Notes: a model not told the origin generated them from the sequence alone. DNA of 64,000 nt from Geodermatophilus sp. DSM 44513 (GCF_032460525.1 NZ_CP135963.1:2666001-2730000); one strand, 5' to 3'; positions 6,841 through 18,033 are shown, counted from the first letter of the stretch. Made by a program: numbers and translations.

Positions 6841-9003
6841 ATGACCTCGCCGTCCGGTCCGTCCTGGCGCCCGTCCTGCCCGGTGTGCGGCCGGCCCGCC
6901 GCCGGCTCCGGGCCGGCGCCGTGCCCGTCCTGCGGCCTGCCCGCCGTCGGCGAGGCGGCCCGGGTGGTGGCCCGCATCGGCGCCACGATCGAGGAGCTGA
7001 CCCGCGACCGCGACCGGCTGCTGGTCGTGCTGCGGACGGCGGCGGAGGAGGCGCCCGCGCCGGCACCTCCCCCGGCACCCGCGGCCCCGCCGGCCGCGCC
7101 CGTCCGCCGGGTCGCCGCGCCCGCACCCCCGCCGGCGCCGGCACCGGCACCGGCACCCGTCCGGCCGTCGATCGACGAGCGCTACACCGTGCGGGCCCCC
7201 CGGCGCCGGGTCAGCCCGGAGCAGGTGCTCCTCGCGCTGGGCGCGCTGACCCTGGTGGCCGCGGCCATCACCTTCGTCGCGGTGGCCTGGACCCGCCTGG
7301 GCCTGGTCTTCCAGTCCGCGGTCATGGCCGCGGTCACCGCGACGGCGTGCGGGGTGTCGGCCTGGGCGGCGCGCCGCGGGCTGCGGGCCACCGAGGAGGC
7401 ACTGGCCGCCGCGGGTGCGGCGCTGCTCGTCGTCGACCTGGCCGCGGCGTACGCGCTGGGCCTGTGGGGGCTCGACGGCGTGCCGGCCCGGCCGTGGACG
7501 GCGTTGTCCTGCAGCGTCGTCGTGGCGGTCGGCCTGGGCCTCGGCCGGCTGACCCGCAGCACGGTCACCTGGCCGCTGGCCGCCCTGCTCGCCGTGCAGC
7601 CGGTCCCGCTGCTCCTGGTCGCCGAGGTCACCGCCGGCGGCGCGGCCAGCGGCGCGGCCGGGGTCGCCGCCGCCCTCGGGACCGCCCTGCTCGACGTCGT
7701 GCTCCTGCTGCGGCTGCGCCGCGGACTGGTCCCGGTGGCCGGGGTGCTGGCGGGCCTGTGGGCCGGGTGGGCCGCGCTCGCCGGCGTGCTGCTCGCCTGG
7801 GTGGGGACGGCGGTCGACGCCTGGACCGTCACGGCCCTGCTGGCGGCCACGACGGCGGTCGGCCTCCAGCTGCGGCGGGACGCGCGGTTGGCGTCCCGGC
7901 TGCCCGCCGCCGCCCCGCTGGCCGGTACGGGTGCCACGGTGACCGCGTTCGCGCTCACCGGCGCGCTGGCCCGCGCCGGCCTACCCGGGTGGGTCACGGC
8001 CGCCGGGCTGGGCCTCGCGCTGCTGACCGCCGCGGTGCTCACCGTCCCGCGGCGGGTGGCGGTGGTCGCGCTGACCGCCGGTGGCGCGGTGCTCACCGCG
8101 GTCGCCGGCGCGCTGCTCGCGGGCGACGACCGCGCCGGCGTGCTCGGCCTGGTGGTCCTCGCCGGCATCCTGCCCGCCGCGCTGGCCGCCGTCCGGCTGA
8201 CCGCCCTCCGGCCGCAGGCGGTGGTCGTCGCCCTGGTGTGCCCGGCCGCGGCCGCGCTGCTGGCCGCGGAGGAGGGGTGGCTGTCCGCCGCCGTCGCCGG
8301 GCTGCTCGTCGCGCTAGTCGCCGCGGCCGGCTTCGCCGTGGCCACCGTCCGGCTCGGCACCCCGGAGGAGACCGGGGCGGCCACGGCCGCCGCCGTCATC
8401 GCGCTGGCCGGGTCGGGGTCGACGGCGGACACCGGCGCGTGGGGGCAGGTGGCGCTGCAGCTGGGGATCGCCGGCGTGGCCGCCGGCTGCTACGCGGTGG
8501 TGTCCCGCCGTCGGCCGGTCGCGGTCGCCGCCGTCGCCGACCTGGTGGTCGCCAGCTGGGTGGCCACGGCCGGCGCCGCGGTGGAGACGCCGGAGGCCTA
8601 CACCTTGCCGGCCGCCCTCGGGCTGCTGGTCCTGGCACTGCCGGCGCTGCGCGCCGGCGTCCGGTCCTGGGAGGCGGAGGGGCCGGCGGTCGGCCTGGCG
8701 CTGGCACCGTCCGCGCTGGTGCTGGTCGCCGAGTTCTCCGCCGTCCGGCTGCTCCTGGTGGTCGCGGCGGCCGCGGGGCTGACCGTCCTCGGCGCGCTGC
8801 GCCACCGGCAGGCGCCGTTCGTGCTGGGCGCCGGCGTGCTGGCCTTCGTCGTCCTGGACGAGCTCACCCCCTACGCCGGCCAGGTGCCGCGGTGGGTGGG
8901 CCTGGCCTGCGCCGGCCTGCTCCTGCTGGCCGTCGGCGCGACCTACGAGCGGCGCCGCCAGCAGGCCCGCGAGGCGGTCGCCTGGGTCGCCCAGATGCGC
9001 TGA
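6841..9003 (+). CDS. SCO7613-type polytopic membrane protein with zinc ribbon
   Basis: 720 residues. The N-terminus carries a zinc-ribbon pair CPVCGRP...CPSCGLP (about residues 16-38), then a short helix and an Ala/Pro-rich linker of ~50 residues. The remaining ~600 residues are almost continuous membrane helices (roughly 18-20). The C-terminus ends with a basic helix YERRRQQAREAVAWVAQMR, the mark of the SCO7613 C-terminal family. No function is known for this family; the cytosolic zinc ribbon suggests a binding or sensing head on a large membrane body. ATG 6841 is chosen because the next in-frame residues start the zinc ribbon. Paralogue follows at 9088. Confidence 0.72.
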   Translation: MTSPSGPSWRPSCPVCGRPAAGSGPAPCPSCGLPAVGEAARVVARIGATIEELTRDRDRLLVVLRTAAEEAPAPAPPPAPAAPPAAPVRRVAAPAPPPAPAPAPAPVRPSIDERYTVRAPRRRVSPEQVLLALGALTLVAAAITFVAVAWTRLGLVFQSAVMAAVTATACGVSAWAARRGLRATEEALAAAGAALLVVDLAAAYALGLWGLDGVPARPWTALSCSVVVAVGLGLGRLTRSTVTWPLAALLAVQPVPLLLVAEVTAGGAASGAAGVAAALGTALLDVVLLLRLRRGLVPVAGVLAGLWAGWAALAGVLLAWVGTAVDAWTVTALLAATTAVGLQLRRDARLASRLPAAAPLAGTGATVTAFALTGALARAGLPGWVTAAGLGLALLTAAVLTVPRRVAVVALTAGGAVLTAVAGALLAGDDRAGVLGLVVLAGILPAALAAVRLTALRPQAVVVALVCPAAAALLAAEEGWLSAAVAGLLVALVAAAGFAVATVRLGTPEETGAATAAAVIALAGSGSTADTGAWGQVALQLGIAGVAAGCYAVVSRRRPVAVAAVADLVVASWVATAGAAVETPEAYTLPAALGLLVLALPALRAGVRSWEAEGPAVGLALAPSALVLVAEFSAVRLLLVVAAAAGLTVLGALRHRQAPFVLGAGVLAFVVLDELTPYAGQVPRWVGLACAGLLLLAVGATYERRRQQAREAVAWVAQMR

Positions 9004-9087
9004 GCCGCGGCTCACCGCCGGGCGCCCGCTCGCGGCCGGCCCCTACCGTGGACCGGTCGCACGCAGGGCCCGGGAGGGGGACGCGGG

Positions 9088-10866
9088 ATGGGGACTGGGG
9101 TCGACTCGGCCCGCCCGCCGCAGCTGCTGCTCGTCGTCGGGGCGGTGCTCGTGGTCAGCGCCGGCGGGACGGCGGCCGCGCTGTCCGGCGACGGGTCGGC
9201 GCGGCTGCTGCTGCTCGCCCTGGCCGCCGCCGCCGCCGGGGCCTCGGCCTGGGGGTCACGCGCCCGGCTGCGCGCCACCGAGGAGACCCTGGCCGCCGCC
9301 GCGGTGGCGCTGGCCGTGCTGGCCACCGACACCGACACGTCGCTGCTGCGCGGCTCGGTCGTCCCGCCGCTGGTGCTGGCCGCGGCCTTCCTGGCCCTAG
9401 CCCGGCTGCTGCCCCGCCCAATGACCTGGCCGCTGGCCGCGTGGCTGGCCGGTCAGCTGGCCGCGGTCCGGCTGCTGCCCGGGGTGGAGGACGGCGCCGC
9501 GCGCACGGCCTGGCTGCTCACGGTGGCGCTGGTCGGGCTGGGTGTCGCGATCGGCGCCCGGCGGCCGGTCGCCCGGGTCGCACTGGTCACCACCGCGCCG
9601 TGGTGGGTGGCCGGGGTCCTGGGCGCGGTGGCGACGGCGTGGAGCGCGAGCGCACCCGCCCGCTGGGCGGCGGCCGCGCTGACCGTCGCGGTCGCCCTCG
9701 AGCTGGTCGCCGCCCGCCAGGTGCGCTGCCTCGAGCCGCTGCTCGGGCCGCCGCGCGCCGTCCCGGTGCTGGCCGGGACGGTGTCCGGGGCGACCCTCGG
9801 CGGGGCGCTGGGCGAGCCGGGGCCGGGCGCGGTGCTGCTGGCCGGGTACACCGGGGTGCTGCTGGCCGCCGTCTCCGCGGCGCTGCTCACCGGGTGGGTG
9901 CGCGGCCTGCTCCTGCCGGCCGCCCTCGCGGCCGGCGGCACGCTGGTCGCGCTCAGCGTGGGTCAGCTGGTCGCCGGACGGCGGTGGGTCGAGCTGGTCC
10001 TGCTGCTGCTGCTCACCGCACTGCCGTGCGTGCTGGTCGCGGCGGTGCGGCGGGACGACCGGCCGGTGGCCGTGCCCTCGGCGGTCGGCTGCCTGGCCGG
10101 CGCCGCGCTGGTGGCCGCTGCGACCGGGCTGCTCCCCGTGGGCGCGGCGGCCGGCTGCCTGGGCCTGCTCTACGCGGCGTCCCTGGGCGCGGGGCTGGCG
10201 CTGGACCGCGACACCCGGCGGGCCACCGTCGTCACCGGGGCGGTGTGTGCGGGCCTGGCCGTGGTGCTGCTGGTCCTCACCCGCGACCGCGGCGCGCTGG
10301 CGGTGCAGCTGGCCGGGCAGGGGCTGCTGTCCTCAGCGTGGGGCTGGCACGTCTGGCACACCCGCGTCCCGGAGGCCGAGCCCGAGGGCAGCCCCGCCTG
10401 GCGCGCCGGTGCCGTCCAGCTGGTCCTGGCCGCCTGGACGACCGCGGCCCTGGCCGGCTGGTCGACGGTCGAGGCCTGGTCGCTGCCTGCGGCGCTCGGG
10501 CTGCTCCTGGCCGCCGGGCCGCGGCTGGCCGGCGGGCCGTCCTGGCCGGCGTGGGGTCCGGGCCTGGTGGTCGCCGCCGTGCCGTCGGTGGTGGCGGCCG
10601 TGGTCGCGCCCGGTAGCACCCGGCCGGTGCTGGTGCTGCTGGCCGCCGGGGCGGTGATGGGCACGGCGGCGTGGCGGGCGGTGCGCGCACCGCTGCTGGT
10701 CGCGGCCGGGACGGCGGTCGCGCTGGCTCTCGGCCTGGCCCTGGTCGCGCTGCCCCTGCCGGTCGCCGGGGCCCTCGGCGTGGGCGTCGTGCTGCTCGCC
10801 GTCGGCGCCCGGCGGGAGCGCCACCCGGTGGCCGGCTTCGGCGCCCGCCTGGCCGAGATGAGGTGA
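9088..10866 (+). CDS. SCO7613-type polytopic membrane protein, shorter paralogue
   Basis: 592 residues, largely hydrophobic (about 16-18 helices). It is homologous to the preceding gene: LRATEETLAAAAVAL matches LRATEEALAAAGAAL there, a MTWPLAAWLAG segment matches VTWPLAALLAV, and both end in a basic helix closing with EMR or QMR. Unlike its neighbour it lacks the zinc ribbon and Ala/Pro linker and begins directly with a membrane helix. ATG at 9088 follows GGAGGGGGACGCGGG. The 84-nt gap suggests co-transcription; the pair may assemble together. Function unknown. Confidence 0.7.
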   Translation: MGTGVDSARPPQLLLVVGAVLVVSAGGTAAALSGDGSARLLLLALAAAAAGASAWGSRARLRATEETLAAAAVALAVLATDTDTSLLRGSVVPPLVLAAAFLALARLLPRPMTWPLAAWLAGQLAAVRLLPGVEDGAARTAWLLTVALVGLGVAIGARRPVARVALVTTAPWWVAGVLGAVATAWSASAPARWAAAALTVAVALELVAARQVRCLEPLLGPPRAVPVLAGTVSGATLGGALGEPGPGAVLLAGYTGVLLAAVSAALLTGWVRGLLLPAALAAGGTLVALSVGQLVAGRRWVELVLLLLLTALPCVLVAAVRRDDRPVAVPSAVGCLAGAALVAAATGLLPVGAAAGCLGLLYAASLGAGLALDRDTRRATVVTGAVCAGLAVVLLVLTRDRGALAVQLAGQGLLSSAWGWHVWHTRVPEAEPEGSPAWRAGAVQLVLAAWTTAALAGWSTVEAWSLPAALGLLLAAGPRLAGGPSWPAWGPGLVVAAVPSVVAAVVAPGSTRPVLVLLAAGAVMGTAAWRAVRAPLLVAAGTAVALALGLALVALPLPVAGALGVGVVLLAVGARRERHPVAGFGARLAEMR

Positions 10867-10872
10867 CCGAAG

Positions 10873-10942
10873 GCGATCATGGAGTCCGGGAAGCGACCGG
10901 CCGGTGGGTGGCGGCGTGTCGCTTCCCGGACTCCATGATCGC
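10873..10942. repeat. perfect 25-bp inverted repeat, 20-nt loop
   Basis: Arms 10873-10897 and 10918-10942 are exact reverse complements (GCGATCATGGAGTCCGGGAA...). It lies between convergent genes (membrane protein + and sufT -), directly beside gene-end element copy B. A strong bidirectional terminator is the simplest reading. The absence of a U-tract is usual in this GC range. Confidence 0.85.
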
Positions 10943-10949
10943 GGGATGT

Positions 10950-11013
10950 GCTGGAACGGCCCTGCTGCAGGGGCCTGCGCCGAGCTCGCGAGGCGCGGGG
11001 GGCAGCAGGGTCC
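10950..11013 (-). repeat. gene-end palindromic element, copy B
   Basis: Arms GGCCCTGCTGC (10958-10968) and GCAGCAGGGTCC (11002-11013) pair. The core region carries CGCGAGCTCGG in the reversed orientation. Read on the minus strand it begins 2 nt after the sufT stop codon (11016-11018). The arm sequence differs from copy A (CTGCTGC against CTCCTGC) but still pairs. Confidence 0.75.
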
Positions 11014-11015
11014 TG

Positions 11016-11417
11016 CTAGACGCGGAAGCCGAGGGCCCTCAGCTGCTCGCGGCCGTCGTCGGTGATCTTGTCCGGGCCCCACGGCGGCATCCACACCCAG
11101 TTGATCCGGATGTCGTCCACCAGGCCCGGGCCGGGGCCGCCGGCCAGCGCCTGGCGGGCCTGGTCCTCGATGACGTCGGTCAGCGGGCAGGCCGCCGAGG
11201 TCAGGGTCATGTCGATGACCGCCACCTGACTGGCGTCGCTGTCCACGACGTCGATGCCGTACACCAGGCCGAGGTCGACGACGTTGACGCCCAGCTCGGG
11301 GTCGACGACGTCGCGCATGGCCTCCTCGAGGTCCTCGAGCAGCGCCGACTTGTAGGCCGGCAGGTCGCCCGGGGCGCCGTCGGTCGCGGGGGTGGCGTTC
11401 TCGGTGGTCTCGCTCAT
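11016..11417 (-). CDS. sufT: SufT / PaaD-like Fe-S assembly factor
   Basis: 133 residues, MIP18/DUF59 family. After a polar 20-residue N-terminus comes LLEDLEEAMRDVVDPELGVNVVDLGLVYGI, which holds the DPE-x-G-x(4)-DLG-LVY signature. MTLTSAACPLTDVIEDQ follows with the conserved Cys, then the closing NWVWMPPWGPDKITDDGREQLRALG. Members help target or mature Fe-S clusters. It is the last gene of the suf operon and overlaps sufU by 4 nt (ATGA), so it is probably translationally coupled. ATG 11417 has AGGAGAG in front. Confidence 0.9.
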   Translation of the reverse strand: MSETTENATPATDGAPGDLPAYKSALLEDLEEAMRDVVDPELGVNVVDLGLVYGIDVVDSDASQVAVIDMTLTSAACPLTDVIEDQARQALAGGPGPGLVDDIRINWVWMPPWGPDKITDDGREQLRALGFRV

Positions 11418-11911
11418 GCCTTCTCTCCTCCGGCGGGGGCGGTGGGGCGGGTGGCTGGCGCAGCGGTGGCCGACAGGGCGCGAGCGGACGCGTCCTTGAG
11501 GGCCATCCAGCTCATCAGCGCGCACTTGATCCGGGCCGGGTACTTGGACACGCCGGCGAACGCGACGGCGTCCTCCAGCTCGTCCTCCAGCTTCTCGGCG
11601 ACCGCGGGGTCGCCCTTGCTCTGCATCAGGGTCACGAAGTGCTCGCCGGTGGCCAGCGCGTCGGTCACCGGCCGGCCGACGACGAGCTCGTACATGGCCG
11701 ACACCGACGCCTGGCTGATCGAGCAGCCCATGCCCTCGTAGGACACGTCGGCGATGGTGTCGCCGTCCAGGTGCACCCGCAGGGTCACCTCGTCCCCGCA
11801 GGTGGGGTTGACGTGGTGCACCTCGGCCTGGAACGGCTCGCGCAGACCGCGGCCGTGCGGGTTGCGGTAGTGGTCCAGGATGATCTCCTGGTACATCGAC
11901 TGGAGCTGCAT
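11414..11911 (-). CDS. sufU: SufU Fe-S assembly / sulfur-transfer protein
   Basis: 165 residues. The IscU/SufU fold shows MYQEIILDHYRNPHGRG at the N-terminus, Cys38 with Asp40 in NPTCGDEV, Cys63 in EGMGCSISQAS and Cys130 in RIKCALMSW. Spacing between the first two Cys includes the longer region typical of SufU over IscU. SufU is a zinc-dependent sulfurtransferase accepting persulfide from SufS. The C-terminal ~25 residues are Ala/Pro-rich and specific to this lineage. It starts 10 nt after sufS and overlaps sufT. Confidence 0.93.
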   Translation of the reverse strand: MQLQSMYQEIILDHYRNPHGRGLREPFQAEVHHVNPTCGDEVTLRVHLDGDTIADVSYEGMGCSISQASVSAMYELVVGRPVTDALATGEHFVTLMQSKGDPAVAEKLEDELEDAVAFAGVSKYPARIKCALMSWMALKDASARALSATAAPATRPTAPAGGEKA

Positions 11912-11921
11912 CAGACGCGCC

Positions 11922-14005
<2,084 letters not shown>

Positions 14006-14029
14006 TTCTCTTCTCGCTCCTCAGTCGCT

Positions 14030-14383
14030 TCAGCTACCGGACGCCAGCGGGAGGCGGCCGTCGCTCTCGGTGTCGACGAGCACGTCCTCCCCCTCCACGC
14101 GGACCGGGTAGACGTCGACCGGCTCGGTGGCCGGCAGGTTGGTGGGCTCGCCGGTGCGCAGGTCGAAGCACGACCCGTGCAGCCAGCACTCGATGGTGGG
14201 GGCGCCGTCGAACTCCTCGACGTCGCCCTCGGACAGCGGGACCTCGGCGTGCGAGCAGACGTCCTGGATGGCGTAGACGTCGCCCTCGTACCGGACGACC
14301 GCCACGTCGAGGTCGGCCAGCTCGACCCGCAGGGCGCCGTTCTCCGGCACCTCCGACAGCGCGCAGACCCGCTCGAAGGCCAT
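14030..14383 (-). CDS. Rieske-type [2Fe-2S] ferredoxin of the suf operon
   Basis: 117 residues. Rieske ligands are Cys43/His45 in CSHAEVPL and Cys66/His69 in CWLHGSCF. The length and lack of other domains match the non-haem iron oxygenase ferredoxin subunit family. Its fixed position between sufD and sufC in actinobacteria suggests an electron-transfer role in cluster assembly, but that is inference. The gap to sufD is 3 nt, so it is almost certainly co-translated. ATG 14383 chosen. Confidence 0.9.
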   Translation of the reverse strand: MAFERVCALSEVPENGALRVELADLDVAVVRYEGDVYAIQDVCSHAEVPLSEGDVEEFDGAPTIECWLHGSCFDLRTGEPTNLPATEPVDVYPVRVEGEDVLVDTESDGRLPLASGS

Positions 14384-14386
14384 GGC

Positions 14387-15697
14387 TCAGGCCACCTCGA
14401 CCGGCTGGTGGTCCAGGTCGGGCAGCGCGCCGAGGCGGGTCTCGATGGAGCGCATCAGCCGGTCCTGCAGCGCGTTCACGCCGATCCGCTGGACGACGTC
14501 GGCGAAGAAGCCGCGCACCACCAGACGGCGGGCGGTCTCGGCGTCGATGCCGCGCGAGCAGAGGTAGAACAGCTGCTCGTCGTCGAACCGGCCGGTCGCG
14601 CTGGCGTGGCCGGCGCCGACGATCTCGCCGGTCTCGATCTCCAGGTTGGGCACCGAGTCGGCGCGGGCGCCGTCGGTGAGCACCAGGTTGCGGTTGAGCT
14701 CGTAGGTGTCGGTGCCGGTCGCCGCCGGGCGGATGCGGACGTCGCCGATCCACACCGTGCGCGCACCCTCGCCCTGCAGCGCGCCCTTGTAGAGCACGTT
14801 GCTGGTGCAGTTGGGCACCGCGTGGTCGACCCACAGCCGGTGCTCCTGGTGCTGGGTCTCGTCGGAGAAGTAGACGCCGAACAGCTCCGCCGTCCCGCCG
14901 GGGCCGGCGTACTGCACGTTGCTGACCAGCCGCACCACGTCACCGCCGAGGGTGACCACGACCTGGGTGACGGTGGCGTCACGGCCCACGACGGTGTCGT
15001 ACTGCCCGCCGTGCACCGCGCCCGGAGCCCAGTCCTGCACCGACACGACGGTCACCTGCGCGCCGTCCCCGACCAGCACGGCGACCCCACCGGCGTACCG
15101 GGCCAGCCCCGAGTGGTCGAGCACGACGGTCGCCCGGGCGAACGCGCCGACCTCGACGACCAGCTGGCCCCAGACGACCTCGTCCGAGCCGGTGCCCGAC
15201 AGCCGCAGGGTGACCGGGCGGTCCAGCTGGGCCTCGGCCGGCACGCGGACGACGTCGGCGCCGCCGCTGTTGCGCCGGGCGAGGGCGGCCAGCCGGTCGA
15301 CCGGGTCGGGCAGGCCCTTGAGCAGCGGGTCGCCGGCCTCCACGCGGGTCAGCTCGACCCCGCCGGGCAGGTCGGTGTCCCACTGCGGGCGGGCACCGGA
15401 GACGGCGCCGTCCAGCAGCGGGCGGATCCGGCGCATCGGGGTGAAGCGCCAGTCCTCCTCGCGGCCGGTGGGCACCCCGAAGGCGTCCGGGTCGGTCGAG
15501 GTGAACCGCTCGGCCGGCGACCCGGTGGGTGCCGTGCCCCCGTGCGAGTGCGCGCCGGGGGCGGCCTGGCCGGCGGTGCCGGTGCCGGACGCCGGGGTGG
15601 TCGGCGGGCCGGCCTGGGTGCCGACCCCCTCGCCGAACAGCTCGCCGGCGAGGGCGGTCGACTCCGTGGTGAGGTTCGTGGTGTTCGGCTCGGTCAT
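14387..15697 (-). CDS. sufD: SufD scaffold subunit
   Basis: 436 residues. A variable, Gly/Ala/Thr-rich N-terminus of about 70 residues precedes the FGVPTGREEDWRFTPMRRI helix, then the long beta-helix core, and the C-terminal SufB/SufD domain with GHASATGRFDDEQLFYLCSRGIDAETARRLVVRGFF. SufD pairs with SufB and SufC to form the SufBC2D scaffold. The start ATG shares one base with the sufB stop (TGATG), a typical coupling overlap. Confidence 0.93.
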   Translation of the reverse strand: MTEPNTTNLTTESTALAGELFGEGVGTQAGPPTTPASGTGTAGQAAPGAHSHGGTAPTGSPAERFTSTDPDAFGVPTGREEDWRFTPMRRIRPLLDGAVSGARPQWDTDLPGGVELTRVEAGDPLLKGLPDPVDRLAALARRNSGGADVVRVPAEAQLDRPVTLRLSGTGSDEVVWGQLVVEVGAFARATVVLDHSGLARYAGGVAVLVGDGAQVTVVSVQDWAPGAVHGGQYDTVVGRDATVTQVVVTLGGDVVRLVSNVQYAGPGGTAELFGVYFSDETQHQEHRLWVDHAVPNCTSNVLYKGALQGEGARTVWIGDVRIRPAATGTDTYELNRNLVLTDGARADSVPNLEIETGEIVGAGHASATGRFDDEQLFYLCSRGIDAETARRLVVRGFFADVVQRIGVNALQDRLMRSIETRLGALPDLDHQPVEVA

Positions 15698-17139
15698 CAG
15701 CCGACGGCACCTTCCATCTGCAGCTCGATCAGGCGGTTGAGCTCGAGGGCGTACTCCATCGGCAGCTCGCGGGCGATCGGCTCGACGAACCCGCGGACCA
15801 CCATGGCCATCGCCTCGTCCTCGGACAGGCCCCGGCTCATCAGGTAGAAGAGCTGGTCGTCGCTGACCCGCGAGACGGTCGCCTCGTGGCCCATCGCGAC
15901 GTCGTCCTCGCGGACGTCGACGTAGGGGTAGGTGTCCGAGCGGCTGATGGTGTCGACCAGCAGCGCGTCGCACTTGACGGTGGACTTCGAGCCGTACGCG
16001 CCCTCGTCGACCTGGACCAGGCCGCGGTAGGACGTGCGCCCGCCGCCCCGGGCCACCGACTTGCTGACGATGGTCGAGGACGTGTGCGGCGCGGCGTGCA
16101 CCATCTTGGCGCCGGCGTCCTGGTGCTGGCCCTCGCCGGCGAAGGCGATGGAGAGCACCTCGCCCTTGGCGTGCTCACCGGTCATCCAGACCGCCGGGTA
16201 CTTCATGGTGACCTTGGAGCCCAGGTTGCCGTCGACCCACTCCATGGTCGCGCCCTCGTGGGCGATCGCCCGCTTGGTGACCAGGTTGTAGACGTTGTTC
16301 GACCAGTTCTGGATGGTCGTGTACCGGCAGCGCGCGTTCTTCTTGACGATGATCTCGACGACCGCGGAGTGCAGCGAGTCCGACTTGTAGATCGGCGCGG
16401 TGCAGCCCTCGACGTAGTGCACGTAGGCGCCCTCGTCGACGATGATCAGCGTCCGCTCGAACTGGCCCATGTTCTCGGTGTTGATCCGGAAGTAGGCCTG
16501 CAGCGGGATCTCCACGTGCACGCCCTTCGGCACGTAGATGAACGAGCCGCCGGACCACACCGCGGTGTTCAGCGCGGCGAACTTGTTGTCCCCGGAGGGG
16601 ATGACCGAGCCGAAGTACTCGCGGAACAGGTCCTCGTGCTCCTTGAGTGCGGTGTCGGTGTCGAGGAACAGGACACCCTGCTCCTCGAGGTCCTCGCGGA
16701 TCTGGTGGTAGACGACCTCGGACTCGTACTGGGCGGCCACACCGGCGACGAGCCGCTGCTTCTCCGCCTCGGGGATGCCCAGCCGGTCGTAGGTGTTCTT
16801 GATGTCCTCGGGCAGCTCCTCCCACGAGGTGGCCTGCTTCTCGGTGGAGCGCACGAAGTACTTGATGTTCTGGAAGTCGATGCCGGACAGGTCCGAGCCC
16901 CAGTCGGGCATGGGCTTGCGGCCGAACAGCTTGAGCGCCTTGAGCCGCCGCTCGAGCATCCACTCGGGCTCGCTCTTGCGTGCCGAGATGTCCCGGACGA
17001 CGTCCTCGTCCACGCCGCGGCGGGCCGACGCACCGGCGACGTCGGCGTCCGCCCAGCCGTACTGGTAGCGGCCGAGCTGCTCGATCTGCTCGTCCTGGGT
17101 CAGCGGCGTGCTGGTCACCGGCTGCTGCGTGCTGGTCAT
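15697..17139 (-). CDS. sufB: SufB scaffold subunit
   Basis: 480 residues, a normal SufB length. Landmarks are [11 protein letters not shown] near the start, the basic core strands, [20 protein letters not shown] and [22 protein letters not shown] of the central beta-helix, and the C-terminal [22 protein letters not shown] and [23 protein letters not shown]. SufB carries the nascent cluster in SufBCD. The ATG overlaps the stop of sufR by 4 nt, so regulator and first structural gene are coupled. Confidence 0.96.
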   Translation of the reverse strand: MTSTQQPVTSTPLTQDEQIEQLGRYQYGWADADVAGASARRGVDEDVVRDISARKSEPEWMLERRLKALKLFGRKPMPDWGSDLSGIDFQNIKYFVRSTEKQATSWEELPEDIKNTYDRLGIPEAEKQRLVAGVAAQYESEVVYHQIREDLEEQGVLFLDTDTALKEHEDLFREYFGSVIPSGDNKFAALNTAVWSGGSFIYVPKGVHVEIPLQAYFRINTENMGQFERTLIIVDEGAYVHYVEGCTAPIYKSDSLHSAVVEIIVKKNARCRYTTIQNWSNNVYNLVTKRAIAHEGATMEWVDGNLGSKVTMKYPAVWMTGEHAKGEVLSIAFAGEGQHQDAGAKMVHAAPHTSSTIVSKSVARGGGRTSYRGLVQVDEGAYGSKSTVKCDALLVDTISRSDTYPYVDVREDDVAMGHEATVSRVSDDQLFYLMSRGLSEDEAMAMVVRGFVEPIARELPMEYALELNRLIELQMEGAVG

Positions 17140-17984
17140 GCGGGCGTCCTCTCCCGGGCGTTCGTGGGGGTGCTGCTGGTGGACGGTGCGGTGCGCTCGC
17201 GCGCGGCCGCCGCTCGCTCACCGGGTACAGGGCGTGCGGGGTGCGTCGTGTTCCCCGCGCTCGTGTGAACTGGGACGGCGCGGCTGACCGGCCCGGGGAT
17301 GTGCGTGGTGCACACCCCGTCGCCGTGCGCGATGGTGGCCAGCCGCTGCACGTGCGTACCGACGAGCCGGCCGATGAGCGCCGTCTCGGCCTCGCACAGC
17401 TGCGGGAACTCCGCGGCCACGTGCGCGACCGGGCAGTGGTGCTGGCACAGCTGGCCGCCACCGGAGATCGCCGAGGCCGAGGCAGCGTAGCCCTCGGCGG
17501 TGAGCGCCCCGGCGAGGGCGGTCGCCCGGGCCAGGGCGCGGTCACCGGGGGCGGCCTCGACCGCGGTGGAGCAGCGCTGCTCCAGCCCGGCGAGCTGCGC
17601 CTCGGCCACCTGCCGCACCGCCTCCGCGCCGCCTGAGGCGGCCACGAAGCGCAGCGCGGTGAGCGCCAGGTCGTCGTAGGCGTGCGGGAAGGCCGAGCGG
17701 CCGGCGTCGGTGAGGTGGAACAGCCGGGCCGGGCGGCCCCGCCCGCGCGGGGCACCCGGCGCGTGCCGCTCCTCGACCCGGCCGGTGGCGACCAGCGCGT
17801 CGAGGTGGCGGCGGACCGCGGTCGGCGAGACGCCCAGCCGCCCGGCGAGCCCGGCCGCGGTCTGCGGACCGTGCTCGAGCAGCAGGGCGGCGACCCGGTG
17901 CCGGGTGCGGCCGTCGTCGGCGGTCGGCAGTGCCCGGACCGGGACGCCTGCGCCCCCGCCGACCTGCACCGCACCGCTTTCCAC
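17136..17984 (-). CDS. sufR: SufR Fe-S cluster-sensing repressor
   Basis: 282 residues. An N-terminal winged HTH (about 28-75, [34 protein letters not shown]) is followed by a wing rich in Arg/Gly ([15 protein letters not shown]). A C-terminal cluster domain carries Cys180, Cys184 and Cys197 ([18 protein letters not shown]) plus Cys225. SufR binds a cluster and represses suf when clusters are sufficient. The C-terminal ~50 residues are low-complexity. The GTG at 17984 abuts a 14-bp palindrome that likely is its own operator. Confidence 0.93.
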   Translation of the reverse strand: MESGAVQVGGGAGVPVRALPTADDGRTRHRVAALLLEHGPQTAAGLAGRLGVSPTAVRRHLDALVATGRVEERHAPGAPRGRGRPARLFHLTDAGRSAFPHAYDDLALTALRFVAASGGAEAVRQVAEAQLAGLEQRCSTAVEAAPGDRALARATALAGALTAEGYAASASAISGGGQLCQHHCPVAHVAAEFPQLCEAETALIGRLVGTHVQRLATIAHGDGVCTTHIPGPVSRAVPVHTSAGNTTHPARPVPGERAAAARERTAPSTSSTPTNARERTPA

Positions 17985-17997
17985 AACACGAGTGTTG
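17984..17997. promoter_or_regulatory. palindromic operator at the sufR start
   Basis: CAACACGAGTGTTG is a perfect palindrome with 6-bp arms and a GA spacer, overlapping the first base of the sufR GTG start. ACAC/GTGT half sites are in line with reported mycobacterial SufR sites. Its position implies that bound SufR would block transcription start of the whole operon. Assignment to SufR is inferred from position. Confidence 0.55.
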
Positions 17998-18014
17998 CCT
18001 ATTCCGCGGCGTGC

Positions 18015-18033
18015 GCAAGGAAGGCGAACCTAA
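18015..18033 (-). promoter_or_regulatory. possible IdeR/DtxR-like iron box
   Basis: On the minus strand TTAGGTTCGCCTTCCTTGC matches 12 of 19 positions of the DtxR/IdeR consensus, with the left half TTAGGTT perfect. It lies about 30 bp upstream of the sufR start. The right half is poor, so this is a weak candidate. Confidence 0.25.

Noticed and set aside
7041-7160. Repeat of Ala/Pro codons as a possible tandem-repeat locus
   Set aside because: It encodes the Ala/Pro linker of the SCO7613-type protein; imperfect and ordinary for this composition.
6762-10616. Very long open frame of about 1,284 codons on the plus strand
   Set aside because: It is Arg/Gly/Ala/Pro-rich and overlaps two better membrane-protein genes in another frame; open frames of this size are expected by chance at this GC content.
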